From NCBI RefSeq assembly GCF_901709675.1, contig NC_051091.1, positions 3,037,967-3,101,966 of the forward strand: a stretch of 64,000 bases of DNA, given 5' to 3'. Within the stretch, counting starts at the first letter, position 1; each line of letters begins with the position of its first letter. The notes below the pieces were generated by a model, which ran no database searches, was not told the origin of the DNA, and saw only the letters and a list, made by a program, of their open reading frames with translations. This document shows positions 25,601 to 40,600 of this stretch, one piece after another. The position numbers were made by a program, and so were the translations under genes. Source of the DNA: Syngnathus acus (lineage: Eukaryota; Chordata; Actinopteri; Syngnathiformes; Syngnathidae).

Positions 25601-28600
25601 TGTGTGTGTGCGATTGTGTGAGGTGTGTAGTTGGTAGAAAAGTTGAATGCGTACATGGTGGCAGCCTTTGTGCAATTGACTTAACGCACAGTGACAACAT
25701 TTCATGCACATTCTTCTCGGTACAATCCCATTTGGAAATGCGGCGTTATAAAGAGAGGCCAGATTGATATTGAGCGCTGAACACAGATGATCACATAAAA
25801 TAAAGTTGACAAAAGAAGTAAAGTGTATATCAAAGGAGAATAGCTGCTGTAATTTGGTTCGTTAGATGCTGTCTAAAATTCACAATATTACCTTCCTGTG
25901 GTTCACATTGCAAAATCGCTGGCCATACGAGCATGGCAAGTGGGAGAGGTTCTTGTTAAGTTGGATTGAAGAACCGCACAGCGCCCCAGTATTGCCGTCT
26001 GGCGAGCGTCTGAACATCCAATCACATTAGGGAGAACTGTTGGTCTGATTTATATCGACTCTTTTAAGTTCTCATTTCGTCTACCTTTAACAACTACCGG
26101 AATGACTTTGAACGCCTCATTTGGGAGAGATGTCATTTGCAGAAAAGGTGTAAATTACCACTGGAAGAGTCGAGTCTTTTGTCACATCCTAAATGATGAC
26201 TGGTGTACTGACCCGGTGGATGAAATTGGACTGCGATTACTGTTCGGGGCCAGGATGATAAGAATTGAACTGTCAACTTGATTTGACTTTGAGCTACTGA
26301 AATCAAACACAGATAAAGTTTGATATGGAGCTATGTCAAGAACTTTCATTTGTAAGGCTTGGATGATGTTTGGCCATTTTTTCATCAACCTCTCTTTTAC
26401 CAGAATTTGTTTTTGCTCCATTTGTGCTATTTCAACCTAAACAAAGCAATTTAGAAATGGCAATCCATCCAGTCTTTTATTTCGCTGCCGGCGCTCCTTG
26501 AAATCTTCCCAAGCTATTACAAACCGTATTCATTCAATTACAGATTCACACGGACTCAGATGAAGGCGAGGGCGCCATCAAGTACACCATCTCCGGAGAA
26601 GGGGCGGGCAGCGTCTTCATCATCGACGAGCTGACGGGCGACATCCACGCCATGGAGAGGCTGGACCGTGAGGAGAAAGCCTTCTACACGCTGCGAGCGC
26701 AGGCCCGCGATCGCCTCAGCAACGACCCGCTGGAGCCAGAGTCCGAGTTTGTCATCAAGGTCCAAGACATCAACGACAGCGAGCCCAAGTTCTCGGAGGG
26801 ACCGTACATCGGCAGTGTGGCCGAACTGTCTCCTATAGGTAAGACCTAGAATCAAATGCGCCACCTGAATACCTTTTTTGAATGGGTGATTATTTTAGAT
26901 TCCACGCGGATCAAATTAGGTCAGAGGCAAGAAGTGTGTAATCGAAACAAATGCTCAGCGCAATATCTGAAAATAAACGATAGGTGATGGCGACATGGTG
27001 CATCCTCACTGGCTTGATGTCGGTTACGACCCACCGCGAGCAATCAAACGTGGAGTAGGGAGGCGTTTATGATTGCATTGCTCCCCAGTGAGCCGTCCGG
27101 CTGTGTTCTGGCACAGTGCTAAAGAGGGAAATTATTACAGGTGCCGCGCAGTTGGGGCTTGTCAAATGTTTCGATGATAGAGGCACTTGCTGATGAAGTC
27201 CTTAGACACTGATCAAACACATTATTTATTGGTCGTATCAGTGAGAGGCTGGACGGCGAGATTCACATGGTTTGACTGAAGTGTCAAAGACACGTTAAAT
27301 TGAAGCAGTTCAGAGGTGGCAAAAGCGGCACACTTTGAACGTAAGGACAAACACTTGTCTAAATAATTAAAGACAATAGAAAGAAAAATGTGTTCCCATC
27401 AGATTTGTAGGAAACTGTCAACTGACCAATAAAAACCGCCGACTTAATCAATTTTCAATTTAGGAGTTTTTCAAGATACGAGCCATCGAGCGGCCATTCT
27501 TTTTTTTGCCTTCTGCTCACAAGCCTATTGTGGTCGGTGACGCAACTCGCGTCACAAAAAGCAATAATTTGACATACTTTGTAAAAAAAAAAAAAAAAAA
27601 AAAAAAACTTCCTCAAAAGTGGCTTCAAGCTGCTTTCCTGTCACTCTCATATGATCATTGAAACTAAGCAAAGAGAAATATTCATCCAGCATACAAAAGG
27701 AACCACATGATGAGATGTTGCTAGCTTTTCCCCTCCTGAATATCAGCTAAATTCCATTCACAGTAAGAATACGGTGGAGCCTCGGATGTTGAACACAATT
27801 TGTTTCGAGGGAGACGTGCACAAACACGACATTATCCGACATCAGTGGCGACGCGGTTATTTCTGTGGCAAGGCATCCTGCGGCAAACGATGAAAGGTGT
27901 GAAATATTTGCTACATGCTTGAATGAGAAATCTCCGTGCCCTCGAGTGAAAAAAAAAATACAAGTTTGAAATTGAAAAGTAGTAGTCTCGATTGTAATCT
28001 TTTATGTGGTTTGGCCCTATGTGTACCTTCTTCCCATTTCAAAGTCTGCTTCTCTGCGATCCACATATACTTTACAAGTTTTAAATCACTCCCATGTCAA
28101 AGCTTTTTGTGCCTAGCTGGTAAAGATAACATGAGCATCTGTTTTTGAGGCGAGAGCAACTAATGTGCAGCAAATCGTTTTGGAAAACAAGAGGCTGTAA
28201 TATTTATATAATAATCAGTGGCTAGCTGCCAGAAATTCTCACCCCGCGACTTCATTCACTTGCTATCAAAGCAAACTAACACTTGTGTACATACTCTTGT
28301 TTGTTTTCCAAGGTTGGTTGAATCAAAAAAAAAAACATGCAGAGGGCAGATAAAATAGGAGTGGCGACGATGTTGATGAAGTGCGAGCGACTGGGCCGGC
28401 CGGGTGTTGTTTTGTTGAAAAATATGCGGCTAATGAAATTGCAGTCCTAAATCAAATTTGCCATTCATGCTTGATTGAATGTTGTTGAGAAGGGTGCATG
28501 TCTTTATGATAGGATGAAAAGGAGTGGGAGGGGGAGCAGCACTGGCTGTGTCCTCAGATAAACAGTGAGACAGGTACATCGGGGAGACATTCACCGATTG

Positions 28601-31600
28601 TTATGTGGCGTTTTAGGACGTGTGGAAAATCGTTCCTGGTCCCGTCCCATTGCCCAATAGACATCGTCTACATTTCTGCAGCTTTTCTGTCGTACAGAGA
28701 CGGTGGCCAATTAGTTTTTATATTCCTCGAGTTAAATATAGTCTTTCCACGGTGAAAGGAGACAGCCTTGGTGGCGTAAAGTGTTTTTCGTTGCCTCAAA
28801 CACGATGTTTTTTAACGAGTCGAGGGAGACTTTAACATCTCTGTATCAACAGCCGCTTTCAAGCACGACTCAGTAGCAGGTGGTTCACATTGGAATTTGG
28901 GCTTAATGTTTATGTTTTGGAAAGCCTCGTTAATATTTGAACAGCAGCCAGGCTTTTTCCCCCTGCGCTCTTCCCCATCAATAGTAAATGCTCAAATATT
29001 TATGGAGCTTGAGTGAGGCCTCAGGAGGGTTTAAAAAGCCTGCAGATTTAAGTATAGCCAAACAGCTAGATTGCTACATTTCCTCAAGGCCGCTTGGTTA
29101 CATTTGAAGCATTAGAAGGTTTGAGCTTTTCACCTCGACGTCTCGTCGGCATCCTGCAGGGACACCCGGGAAACTTCTTAGTGGAGGATGTTGTTGCGAC
29201 AGTTTGATGTGGTTGCAATGGTAGAAGGTTCCTCTCTACTTAACCCACCTGTGGTAGAAATCCAAGACAGACTGGTCACACAGAGCGTAATCCTCTAGGA
29301 CTCATGACAAGCAGTAGAAGTGTCATCATTTTGATTCCAGGCTCCATCCTCAGAGTCAGGGTGAGCGCTGTAACGCATTGGCAATTTTGTACGCCGTGTA
29401 AGAATTAAAGAGCTAATTACGCAAGTGTTGCTCTGCCGCAACAAGATAACCCCAGGCAAAGTGCTGCAGTCCACATTAGGATGCCTCCAGTCTGTCATGC
29501 TAACAATGGATGAGACAGGTGGAGGCAGCAGTGACTTCCAATCGATGGTCTCCGCCAAGCGTCCTTATCCGGACGAGAGGCGACGTCCGAGCTGCGATGC
29601 GCTCAGCCGGTGGCGCTTTGCTGTAATTGATTGTCGCTGATCTGCACGTGGCCTGAATCGGTGCTCGCGTTTGGGAGGAAGGAGAATCGCTCTTGCAGAA
29701 CGGCTGAGTTAGTGCCATGGTGGGGGGGTGGTGTGTGTGTGTCTGTTGAGCGGAAGGAGGGGGGGGTGGGGTAATAGAGCCACCCAATATGTGATGTGAT
29801 TATTTCTGTGCAATCATGCTAAGAAGTATACTTCATTGTGCATTATTTGCACTATGGCACAGAATAGGAAAGTCACTATCCCCAAGAATTATTTTTTTGG
29901 GAGTTTGCTGACTGACAGAAAATGCTGAAGATCAGTGAATCCCGATTAATTTGGAGTCGTCTTCAGTGAAATTAAAATAACATGAAAAAAAATATGATGT
30001 GAATAAATGAATGTGATTTACTGGCCTTCGGAGCCCATGTTCCGCCCACATTAGATTTTGTAGCCAAAAAAGCTTTACAATTTAGTATGGCCCATTTGTC
30101 TACAGTCTCTGCTTCCTGTTGGGGGTCGTTTGGACACATTTCCTAGATGGAATTTGTCAAAGTATGAGGCCTGGATGCAGAAAACATGCAAATTCAACAC
30201 AGAAGGGCCTCGTCTAGTGCTAACCATTAAACACGCAATATTTTTTTTAATATAAGACGTAATTCATTTTTTGATCTGATACTATTTTATAGAGTTATTT
30301 GATACTCTAAAAAAGCTAAAGAAGTTTCCCTTTCGGCCAGACATTGGCTTTATCTCAGCACTGCAAAGTATTTTCAGCCAAACAAATACACTATTATAGA
30401 CGGATCTGCTCTATTTATTATAAGCTGTGAATTCAAAGGCTAACCAAAATTGGATTTACAACCTCTATCAGAAGGGACGAAACCTCTCCCTAAATCCTCG
30501 TCAAGATCTCAAAAAGGATCAATGTACCAACGCACCCCATTGATCTTTATGACACCCCAGCCCCCCCACACTTCTTTATTCCTCACCCTGTTTCTATCTG
30601 ACTCCCGAAGCGTTTGTGTGGCCGGGGGAGGAATGAATCATGGTGAAAGTGGTGTTGAAATAACTTTTCATGTGAAAACACCTCAGCTTTTATGATGGCT
30701 AAACGATCCATAATGCTAGGTGGGGCGCAGTCAGTTGTCCCGCTCATGGGACGGCGGCGAGAGACTCGCCGCTGTGGCTGTTAAAGCCCCCTCGCCGGCG
30801 TGGCGAGAGGCGAAGGTGGGGGGCACAAATCTATTTTATGAGGCCACCTCTTAAATAGCTGTCAGTCTTGCATGCTTTCGCAGCAGGCCACCTTGCTCTA
30901 ATTGAACCATCGCTCTCACAGAGCAGAAAAGGGCCTGCGCTGTTGTTAGCAGTACATCAGCAAGTCAGCAGTCAAACAAAGTACAAATACTTCCCATGAG
31001 ATTTAAATAGATATTTCAGTATTTATTTTTCTTTCTTTTTTTAAAATTTAATTTTGGTTTGGAATAAGTATATTCAAACATATTCCCAACTACAACTATT
31101 GTCATGCAGTTTTAAGGATTTAGGAAAACTCCAGAGGCTTGCTTTTTGATTTGAACATTTTTGGAGGGAGATGGGCATTTAACTCTTCCGATATTGAATG
31201 TTGAGTGTTGGTATTTTTCAGGGTTGCGTTTTTGCTGTATTTTTTATCGATCAGGGTCGAGCGGATGAGTATCATTTGTGTTGTTGTTGCTCAGTGAAAT
31301 ATTATTTTTCATTGAATATTTGAAACTTGGTAAAAAATCTGGCATTTAAACTTGGTAAAAGTGTACTTACAAATATATATTTGTTGAAATTGCATGTTTT
31401 TTTTTGTTATATTTACATGGATGTTCTCTTAAGGTTGAATAAAATAACTGATTGAAAAAATGTACGTTTTAAACGTACATTCAACAGAGAAATTACATGT
31501 ACCAAAAGGAGCCCAAAAAGTACAGTTCTGGTGTCTTCTGCGATCTGTAAATGAAGCTACTGTATAATCTGCCTTACATGCTGACTCGAGTCCATTCGAT

Positions 31601-34600
31601 GATTTGATTCTCTTTTTTTCAGTAATAGAATCTGCATCAGTGTGACACCAGCAGACACTCCAAGTATGTAAAATATCCAACTTCAATTAGACCTCAAGTC
31701 CCCAACCTGCTGCCAGGCTTCTGTGTTTTAATACAAACACAATATAGAATGATTTGCATTTATATAGTTCTTCCAAGCCATCTGACAACGCAAGCAGCCA
31801 GTAGCCCGAACCAGCATGGTTACCTGGGGAAAATTAAGATAAGAGACTAATCCACTGGATGGAAATGCTTTTATTGGACTCACTGCAGTTGGGCCAAGCT
31901 GGTGGGCAGAATTAACAATAAAAAAAAACATGTCTCTCCAGTCTAATGTTTTCAATACGATAAGACAGGTATCTCATTCACTTGGCCCAACTGGGATTGA
32001 TGCTATCTTTATCGCCTTCCATTGTGGCTTTGAGCGAGCTAGGCAAAGCAACGGGCTATTTACCTTCTGGTTGATTTGTCACAGAGCTGTATTGGGAAAT
32101 GCTCATTGCTGAACTGGTGCAAGGAGATCTGATGGAAAGCCTTTAGGCATTCTTATTCATAGCTATCCTGACGGTTGATGTCGTGTTTAAAGTGGGGGCC
32201 TCAATATGCGTGAAAAGATGATCACCATCCCTCATGAAAAATGCATACTAGTAGGAAAGGAAACAATTCTCCCATGACACCAGTTTCACTGATTGGTTAG
32301 ATTTTGTCGATCATAGACAAAGCATGAAAAAGTCTCATGGAGCCATATCTAAAATCGAACAGGAAGTCAGCCATTTTGAAAGAGATGTATAAAGCCAATG
32401 TATTTCTTTACATTTTTGTTGGAAAAGATGAATAACATTTCAATTCATTTCAGTGGGTGAAATTAATTTGATGCACAATTACTAAATTGAGTTGCAAGCT
32501 TGGTCGGAATGAATGAATGTAACTCTGGATCCTTCCACCCTCCACCACCGCGATCAAGTTCCCCCTCGGAGCTCACGACGATGACGTGAAGTGAACAGCG
32601 CTCTGACACTCGCTACTAATTAGCATCATTAGCATATAGCCATTCGGTGGCCGAGCTGTGCCGTGACAGGCCTCCGAGAAAGGCTACAGCGGTGACCTTT
32701 GGTGGACACCACCAGCTGTCCGTAATTACCCACACAGTGACGGACACAAAGGGCCAACTCTTTGTCCTTGAGGAGCCTTAGCCTTTTTTGTTAATTTATT
32801 CCCAAAATGAAAATGTGCAATATTAAGTACTGTTGCCGAACCTGGGCTGAGCTTTTGCTTAATGTGACTCAATGATTTGATGTAACTTTGCATCAGTCCA
32901 AATGCTGTTGCTGCAAAACTGAACCTTGAAGAAAGATAATCAAACCCAGCTCAGACTCAAAGCCAAAAGTCCTGGTTGAGGAGGCCAGCCCTTTGTCCAT
33001 TAGGCTACCGAGACTCAAAAGCTTTGCGTGACCACAGATGGGACAAGCTGAGAAACTACCAAATGATTGTCTTGCCGCCAGGCTGTTTGGATGTCGTCAT
33101 TTCTCATCTGCGTGGCAGTAATCGTCTTTAATCGTTATGCTGTGGCCTTCTGCTGCGTCTTTATTCGATGCAAATGATAATATTGACTTAATGTTCTCTT
33201 TCATCCTGAAGAGCTGTGTGTGGGCTAATGAGAGAGCCGAGACAATCGGCATCACCGCACTGCAGATGAAACATGCTTTTTTTTCTGGGCCTTGGAGCCC
33301 TTAAAAATCACATTGAGTCTAATTGTAACCTTTAAACAAAGTTTCTTTCCAAGGTGAAACTGAAATGGTTCATTTGTGTCGATAGGAACGTCTGTTCTCA
33401 AGATCACAGCGTCCGACGCTGACGACCCGTCGTATGGCAGCAGTGCCAGAGTGGTCTACAGCGTCCTGGATGGAGAAAAGTTCTTCACTGTGGGCAGGCA
33501 CACAGGTAAGTAATGACTCCATGTATTTTGTTTTTTTCTTTCTTTCTTTACCTGAAATCATGGAACGATTAGAGGCCGCAATTCCCTCAACCAATAACTT
33601 TTTGTGGGTAAAAACATAAAAGCAATTGAGCAAAACAAGGCCCCCTATAAAGTTTCACTCAATGACTTTCATTCATTTGAGCAAACAAGTTGAATCTCAT
33701 TGATTTCTTGCCCCGGAGCCTTTAACAAGCCAGCGCAAAGCATCACGGGATCTCGGCAGCACAAGCCTTACAGCCACACTGTGAAGTTGCAATATTACCG
33801 CGGTGATGATACCATTTAAGACTCTTTTCATCCCCCATGGATAGTGCATTTGGAAAAAAGACAAATAAGGATAAATCAGGAGTCAATGTAGAATGCTGAA
33901 TGTATAGATAATCGCCAGAACAGACGCATGTGAGCAGATAATGATTTGTTTGTCCGCAGACTTGGTGAAATGCATGCAGCCCATTACCCGAGGCTATTTG
34001 TGGTCTCAACGTTCTCTGTAACTGAAAACAAATTAATCTATATGTCAGGATCGCTTGTCTCCTCTCGGCACTGCCATGAAAAACAAACAAAAGTTAAAAC
34101 ACTCATGAAAAGGAAAAAAATATAGAGAATATATATATAGCTGACCGCCTGGGCTAGCTTAGCATTGGCAGTGGGGTCTTGGAGTGCATCTCCCACCTTC
34201 CTCAGGGAAAAGCACTAAAGTTTTAATGATTCCCATTTTGGCGGCTACCAGTGTGATTTGGCCAACCTGAGCGCCTGGATGATAAATGGTTCTGACTTGG
34301 TGGGAGCGTTCCCCCGACTGGATGCTTCATTCCGGCGCCTGCCTCACAAACTGAGGTCTGTTCATCCGACCCACTCTCGATTTTAGAAGAAGGAAGTCCA
34401 GCCTGATAGGTGCAAGTTAATGAGGGAAGGGCAACACAGCAATTTTGATGGGCTATGAGCATTCACAAGTCAATGCTCTCTGGCATTATGGCAAAATAAA
34501 ATAATGCTAAGGTTTTGGCATTTAGCTGACAAGAACAATCAAATTGATCTGCAAGTATATTCAAACATATTAGAAAATACATTTGAACGTATTTGCTCAT

Positions 34601-37600
34601 ATATAAGAGCCTCAAATGTCCCGTGAGCCGCATGTTGGACCGCTCTTGCTTCTTTCTGCAGTATTTGAAACAGTATGCAAGTTGGAATGTCAGGCAGATC
34701 ATTTTCAAAATCACAATCAGACTCACATTTCCTTTGTCTAGTGAGTCGAGAGAGGAAAGACAAAAAAAAAAAGAGATTAGAATGTCTTCTGTGTCTTTTA
34801 TATGAAATTAATATTATGCATACTGGGGCTTTATTTCACAGTTGGTGTGCGTGGTCACAACCGATAAAATTGGAAGAATATTTCAACGGCGCGGCGCAGC
34901 TTGGAATGTGGAGCTCACATGCTAAACTGACTGCTTCCATGAATAAAAGCCTCATCTACATGAAGCCTCAGCGCCATTATGTTGATCAGGGCTTCAACTT
35001 GGATTCCCTCTGAATTTGGAGGCAACCACTCTGGCATTAGATGAACGAAGGGGAGGGTGGGCGCACGTCATCTTAACTGCATTGCTGCATGTACTGCATT
35101 TCGGCCTGGCCGCTCATCGGACACAGTCAAGGGCTAACTGTGACTTGAATCATTGAGTTGTATTCCCAACGCAGCGCGCCGGCCCTCGGAGCGAGACGAC
35201 GGCACACGGAACCGCGGAAATACATCAATAGATTCTGATGTGACGAGGACAGGAATTAGATTACTAGTGCAAAGTAAAGCAGCTGAACACTCATGCTGCA
35301 GGGCCAGAGACAAGAAGGTCTCCTTTCTTCCAAGAAGGACAACACTTCTTCTCTGAACCCCGCTTACACTTCTAAGCCTGTTTTACTAATGCCTTCAAGT
35401 GACTTTTCATGGATACTTCTCAACGACTTTACTGATACAACTTTGTGAAGACGTTCCAATGACGATGCAGTGCGTTGAAACAAAACATGAAGACCATCTG
35501 GAAAAAGTTTACCTTCACCAAATGTCATTTAACTTGAGAAACTGAAATTTGTTTTCTCGTCCCACGCATCCGTGTTGTCAAAAAGACGACGTGTATTTGT
35601 AGGATTTCACACTACTGTGACAACACGTTCCAAAATTTTCTTGGGGATCGGCAAAGGATCTCCATCGGCTAACCTGTTCAACTTTTACGATTATTTGATT
35701 TCACGACCAGGACATTCCATAAAAGCACAGCGCGTGTGTATGCTTCCTAACGCTCAAGCTGAGGTTTGATCGCTTTCTCCGTGTCCCTTCATTGCTCTTT
35801 GGAAAGCCGTGACTTTTTTTTTTTTTTTTTAAAACAGAATGGCTCATCTGCTTCCATGTTCTTCTGGCATACATTATTCCTTTTCATACAGCGGTGTCAA
35901 AAAGAAATGTGTGCACTGCCGCAAATGTGACACAATTGTGACCGAGCAGCACGTCTCACGAGGTGAGATGAAATACGCCGGACTCGGGAGTGCAGCGCTT
36001 GCCTGATGATGAGGTTTAGGGAGGTTATGACAATAGCCAGATGTGCTGAACTGTAGCTTTCCAGTCCACTCTTGAATCTTTCCCTTTCTCTGTTTCTTTC
36101 TCTTTTTTTTTTCTTCTGGCCGGCCACCCATCCGGCTATCATTAGGGATCATAATGACAGCCGTGGCAGATCTGGACCGCGAGACGCAGGATCGTTACGA
36201 GCTGGTCGTCAAGGCGACCGACATGGCAGGGCAAATGGGTGGTCTCTCCGGGTCCACCACGGTGACCATAGTGATCACAGACGTTAATGACAACCCGCCA
36301 CGCTTCCCGCAGAGTGAGTGGACAACAAATTCTCCTCCTGACAGATATTTAAACAAACCACCAAGTAAATAAATAAATAAATAAACACAGGAGTCCAGTC
36401 ATTGTGAAATTTTGAGATATCAAAATAAATGGCAAGTCACATGCACAATTTTTTCTGACCGCCAATCAAACGTTTTCTGGCGTTGACAAGGAGGTCTGAA
36501 GAAGATCACTGAATGACAACAGAACTAAAGTTGTCTCAGAAATATAAATAAATGACCGTGGTCAACAGAAAATTGTAATTAGAGATGGCTTTATGTCTCC
36601 CTAAAAGCATTGTTGCTTGTTAATCATCCAATATTTTGTTCATAAAATAAAATTATGCAGATTAAAATGATGACATAATCAACACGGCAGTATTTCTAGC
36701 TCTTAAAAATGTCTATTAACCTTAGAAAAGAGGACTTATAACTTTGCTCGAATGGCTTTTGTGAGTGCAAACATTGTGAACAAATAATGAAATAGCAGAG
36801 GCTTCCATAGATGAGTTTTGTCAATAAGGCGGCCACTCTGGGCTTCTTATTTAGCTCCTGCAGTCAAATGAAATGTCTCTTTAGTCCAAAACAAATGCTC
36901 CTCAAAGTAGCTAATCTTCCTGTTTGCTTATTGTGCAACTCCAATATAGGACACGAGGCATCTCCCAACAAAAACCTAGCACGTTTTCATTAGGCTCCAA
37001 GACTATTGTGACATCTAACAGGGGAATGCTACTGCGAACACGCTGATTCTTTCTTTTTTCCCCAAAATATACTTCACTTCTGTTACAGCCTGAGGAGCAG
37101 AACCATTCTGGCCCAAATTGAACTCGATATGCCTCATTGTACTTCTTTTGTATTCATAACTTTTTCATCTTGCTAGATCATGTTTGCGCGGTCGGAGGGC
37201 TAAACCTCACAAAGGTAATGACTTTGCTGCTCTGATAGACTCCAAATTGACTCCATCATGGTAAAAAGGGGGCGAAAAGCAAGTCGAGCGCAGGTCCATA
37301 AATTCAAAGCTTTCTCATAATCGCCCTCCTCCAAACCATTTTGTTTTTATGAATTTATTGACATTTGACACCAGTTTCAATACATCCAGTGCCAGGTTGC
37401 CCTTGCAGTATGCTACGAGCAAACTGCTGCCAAAAGTCTTTTTTATTTTTTGTTTTTTTAAATTCTGTACCTGTCTCTGGTCCGGCCACTAGAGATGTAC
37501 CAGTTCATGGTGTCAGAAGGCGCTGCCATCGGCACGCCAGTGGGGCGTGTCATTGCTACCGACGCAGACATGGGGGAGAACACAGACATGAGCTACCTGA

Positions 37601-40600
37601 TCCAGGAAGGAGGTGAGCTCTTCAGGGTGACCACGGACGCCACCACCCAAGAAGCTGTCGTCTCCATCAAGAAGGTATCAAAGCACCCCAAATACTTTAG
37701 AATTGTCTGTGGAGGCCACAAGATGGTAGCTACTTTAGTTTAAATTATGCTCCGCAACTCACTTCAACGTAGTTCCTTGGCACCGAGATTTTCAATGACT
37801 AACAGTTGATTTTTACAGTCATGTCCCAGTTTTGGTCCTTGAACTGATCCAAACCAAAACTTTGGGGCGCTTTGCCTTGGTTATTGTGGATTATACCTGT
37901 CCCTACTTTTTCTTCCAAATTCAAGTGTTTTTTTACTTATATATTGTGGAATTTCAAAAGTCAAACAATCTTCTGGTTGACTTCCAAGTTGTTATAAAGT
38001 TCATATATAAAAATGTAAACGTTGGCGTGGCTGCATTGCAATGTTTGATATCTTGACATTGCTGCAAACCCGTCCAGGAAATGGTGATACTGTTGTTGTA
38101 GCCCTATCCAGAGTGATCCAATATTCTTTGTGGGAAATGTGCACAATTATTTGACTTCTTTGTTGCTCGATTTGTTTAATAAACGTGACAGCGGGGTGAA
38201 TTAGGTTTCCAGTGTTTTGGCTCAATATCTTCCTAATGAGGATGTCTGACAGCCAGAACTGAGACTAAACACACTTGCTTTTTTTTCCCCCCCCTACAGC
38301 TGTTGGATTTTGAGAGCAAACGCACACACAATGTCGTGGTCGAGGCCGTGAATAAGCACTTGGATCCTCGCTTCGTGGATCTGGGCTCCTTCCGGGATCA
38401 GACCATAGTCCGCGTCAGCGTGTCGGACGTGGACGAACCGCCGCTCTTTCAGCCTGCCGACGGCACCGTCATGGAGGTGCAGGAGGATGCCAAAGTGGGA
38501 GCGCTGGTTGGCGTAGTCACCGCCCGAGACCCCGACGTGAAGAATAAACCTGTCAGGTATAAAACGCCGCAAAGTGAGACAAGTGCGGAATGATGGATGC
38601 ATTTCCTGATGGATTTTGCATCCACTGTCCTTGAAACTTACTTGCACCTTGAACCACGCTTCCCCATTACCTTTTTTAATTAAATGAGCTAAGATGCTTG
38701 GCTTTTGCACGTCGTTTTGCAATCAGCTGGTATACAGAACGCGAAGCACTTGCCTCTCAGAGCTGGACAGAGGCTACGGAAATAAGCTTTGATGAAAATA
38801 GTAATTTGCCTTGCAAAGAGCTTTGGCAATTTGGAAAAGGATTCATACCAGTGGGACCATGGGAGGCTCCTCCTTGGGGCAACGGTGCAATGTTTGTTGC
38901 CAAAATTTCAAGTTATTCATTCATATGCAATGCAAAGCGTCTCGCCAAGGCTGAATATGAAAACAGTAGTGTCAATTTTTTGTCTTTCTGCATGCTTAAC
39001 CGCTAGTAAGTAAAATTTTTATTGGAACCAAATTTATATTAGGAAAAATGGGCTTAAAAAGAACCCGCAGTCCACACAGGCAGCCGATTTAATCTCAAAC
39101 TGCACAATGGATGGCGCTTCATCATCCGTCTGTTTTTTTTTTTTTTCCTCTATGATCACAGAGCGTGATAAGAGACAGTATCGCTGCGTAATCTCCTGTA
39201 CCAAGGTCTTGGGTTTACACCTGGAAAGAGCAATTGCGGGCCTCGGGAAGCTGGAGAGTAGATAAGGGCTAAGACAGTGTCGTTGACGGAGTGTAACACT
39301 CACACTCACGGGGCCTGTGCAAATTACCTCCATTAAAAATGCATGAGGCGCCCGGGTTCCAGGTGTAATAAAGTACAACACACTGGCAGCGTTGTCGTTC
39401 ACAGGCAGCCCGAAGCCTCGAGGCTGCGTGCGCGCGTGCGTGTGGGTTACATTTGCGCCCGTGTTTGCGTGTGCATTAGAAAATGAATGGGTGATTAAGT
39501 GGATGGGAGAAAGGGGAAAGCTGGCCAGAAGCCACCAACTGGGCTAAGTTGGCAAGCTCATGGCCTCTGGCGCACACAGTCGTGCACACACTCTGTAAGT
39601 CCTGCATATTAACGCAGCCCGAGCACGGGTGGGGTGGGTAAAAGAAACACACACAACGGCAGAATTTATAGCAATGCTTCCTGGGTGCTTTGCCACTAGC
39701 TTCAAATGGCTGCAGCTAAAAGCATTGCACATATTCCAGCAGGTAAATCAAACAGCTGGCAGACAGCTGCACCTGTCAAAAGATGAACCCGGATCGACAG
39801 CAGCTATGGGAGAGAAAGGGATTGCTGTCAAATTTTAAGAAGATAAATCCTTGTTTATGGTTTACGGGTGGGAGGGGGTGCGCTTGTCGGTCAAGTTTTT
39901 GTTGCTGCAGCTTGGCGGATCAAAAGAAAGAGGCTTTCATCAAAAAGAAGCAATTTATGTAAGGGTAAGATTGTTGCTTCTATACCGCAATCCATAAAAA
40001 AAAAAAAATCCAGTTTTGGTCCAAAGTAAGAAAAAGGAAACCGAAAAAGCGTGGGTTGGTTGCAAGATATTGCCAGTTCACGTAGCTGACCTCGGCTGGC
40101 ATTTATCTTTAATGCTCACTCGACAAACAAGAAGTACCAGAAGACTCAGTTGAACTATTTTTATTGATACCAAAACTAGATTGAGTACACGTCCATGGAA
40201 TGAGTCTTTTTCTGCCAAATGCGGAGAAAGGTTTCATCTAGCCGGAATGTTGTCTTAATCATGCCAACGCATACATACGGAGCACAGTTCCATTTTTCTT
40301 TTTTTGCTTCCTGCGAAACGCAGATGCATGTCTTCCTGTATTCCTCTTCCCAAGCCCTCTTATGTATCGGTGGTACGTGTCTGCTCCAGGTTCTCCATCG
40401 ATCACAGCACCGACTGGGACATGATCTTTCAGATTGACCCCGACTCGGGCGCCATCACGCTGGAGAAAGTTTTGGACCGCGAGGCAGCCGGCTGGCACAA
40501 CATCACCGTCAAGGCCGTGGAAGCCGGTATGCCTCCTCAAGCTGCTCATCTAATATTTGCATCCTAGTACATATCAAATGAGACATTATTAAGAAGAGGG

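Larger units (their letters stand above)
26839..33385 (+). other. cdh22 intron (6,547 bp)
   Basis: gtaaga donor; the acceptor is gtcgatag, with a weak pyrimidine tract. It holds a 25-A run at 27583-27607, a G-rich/GT stretch near 29720-29770 and a near-perfect palindrome at 31460-31480. The GC-balanced segment 32540-32720 with two TTAGCAT-type motifs could be regulatory. No coding exon is supported. Confidence 0.85.

Noticed and set aside
26556-26864. Minus-strand frame over the EC1 exon
   Set aside because: It is antisense to a strongly supported cadherin exon whose codons match the family residue by residue.
38294-38722. Minus-strand 142-codon frame
   Set aside because: A shadow of the exon at 38300-38556, extended by chance into intron.
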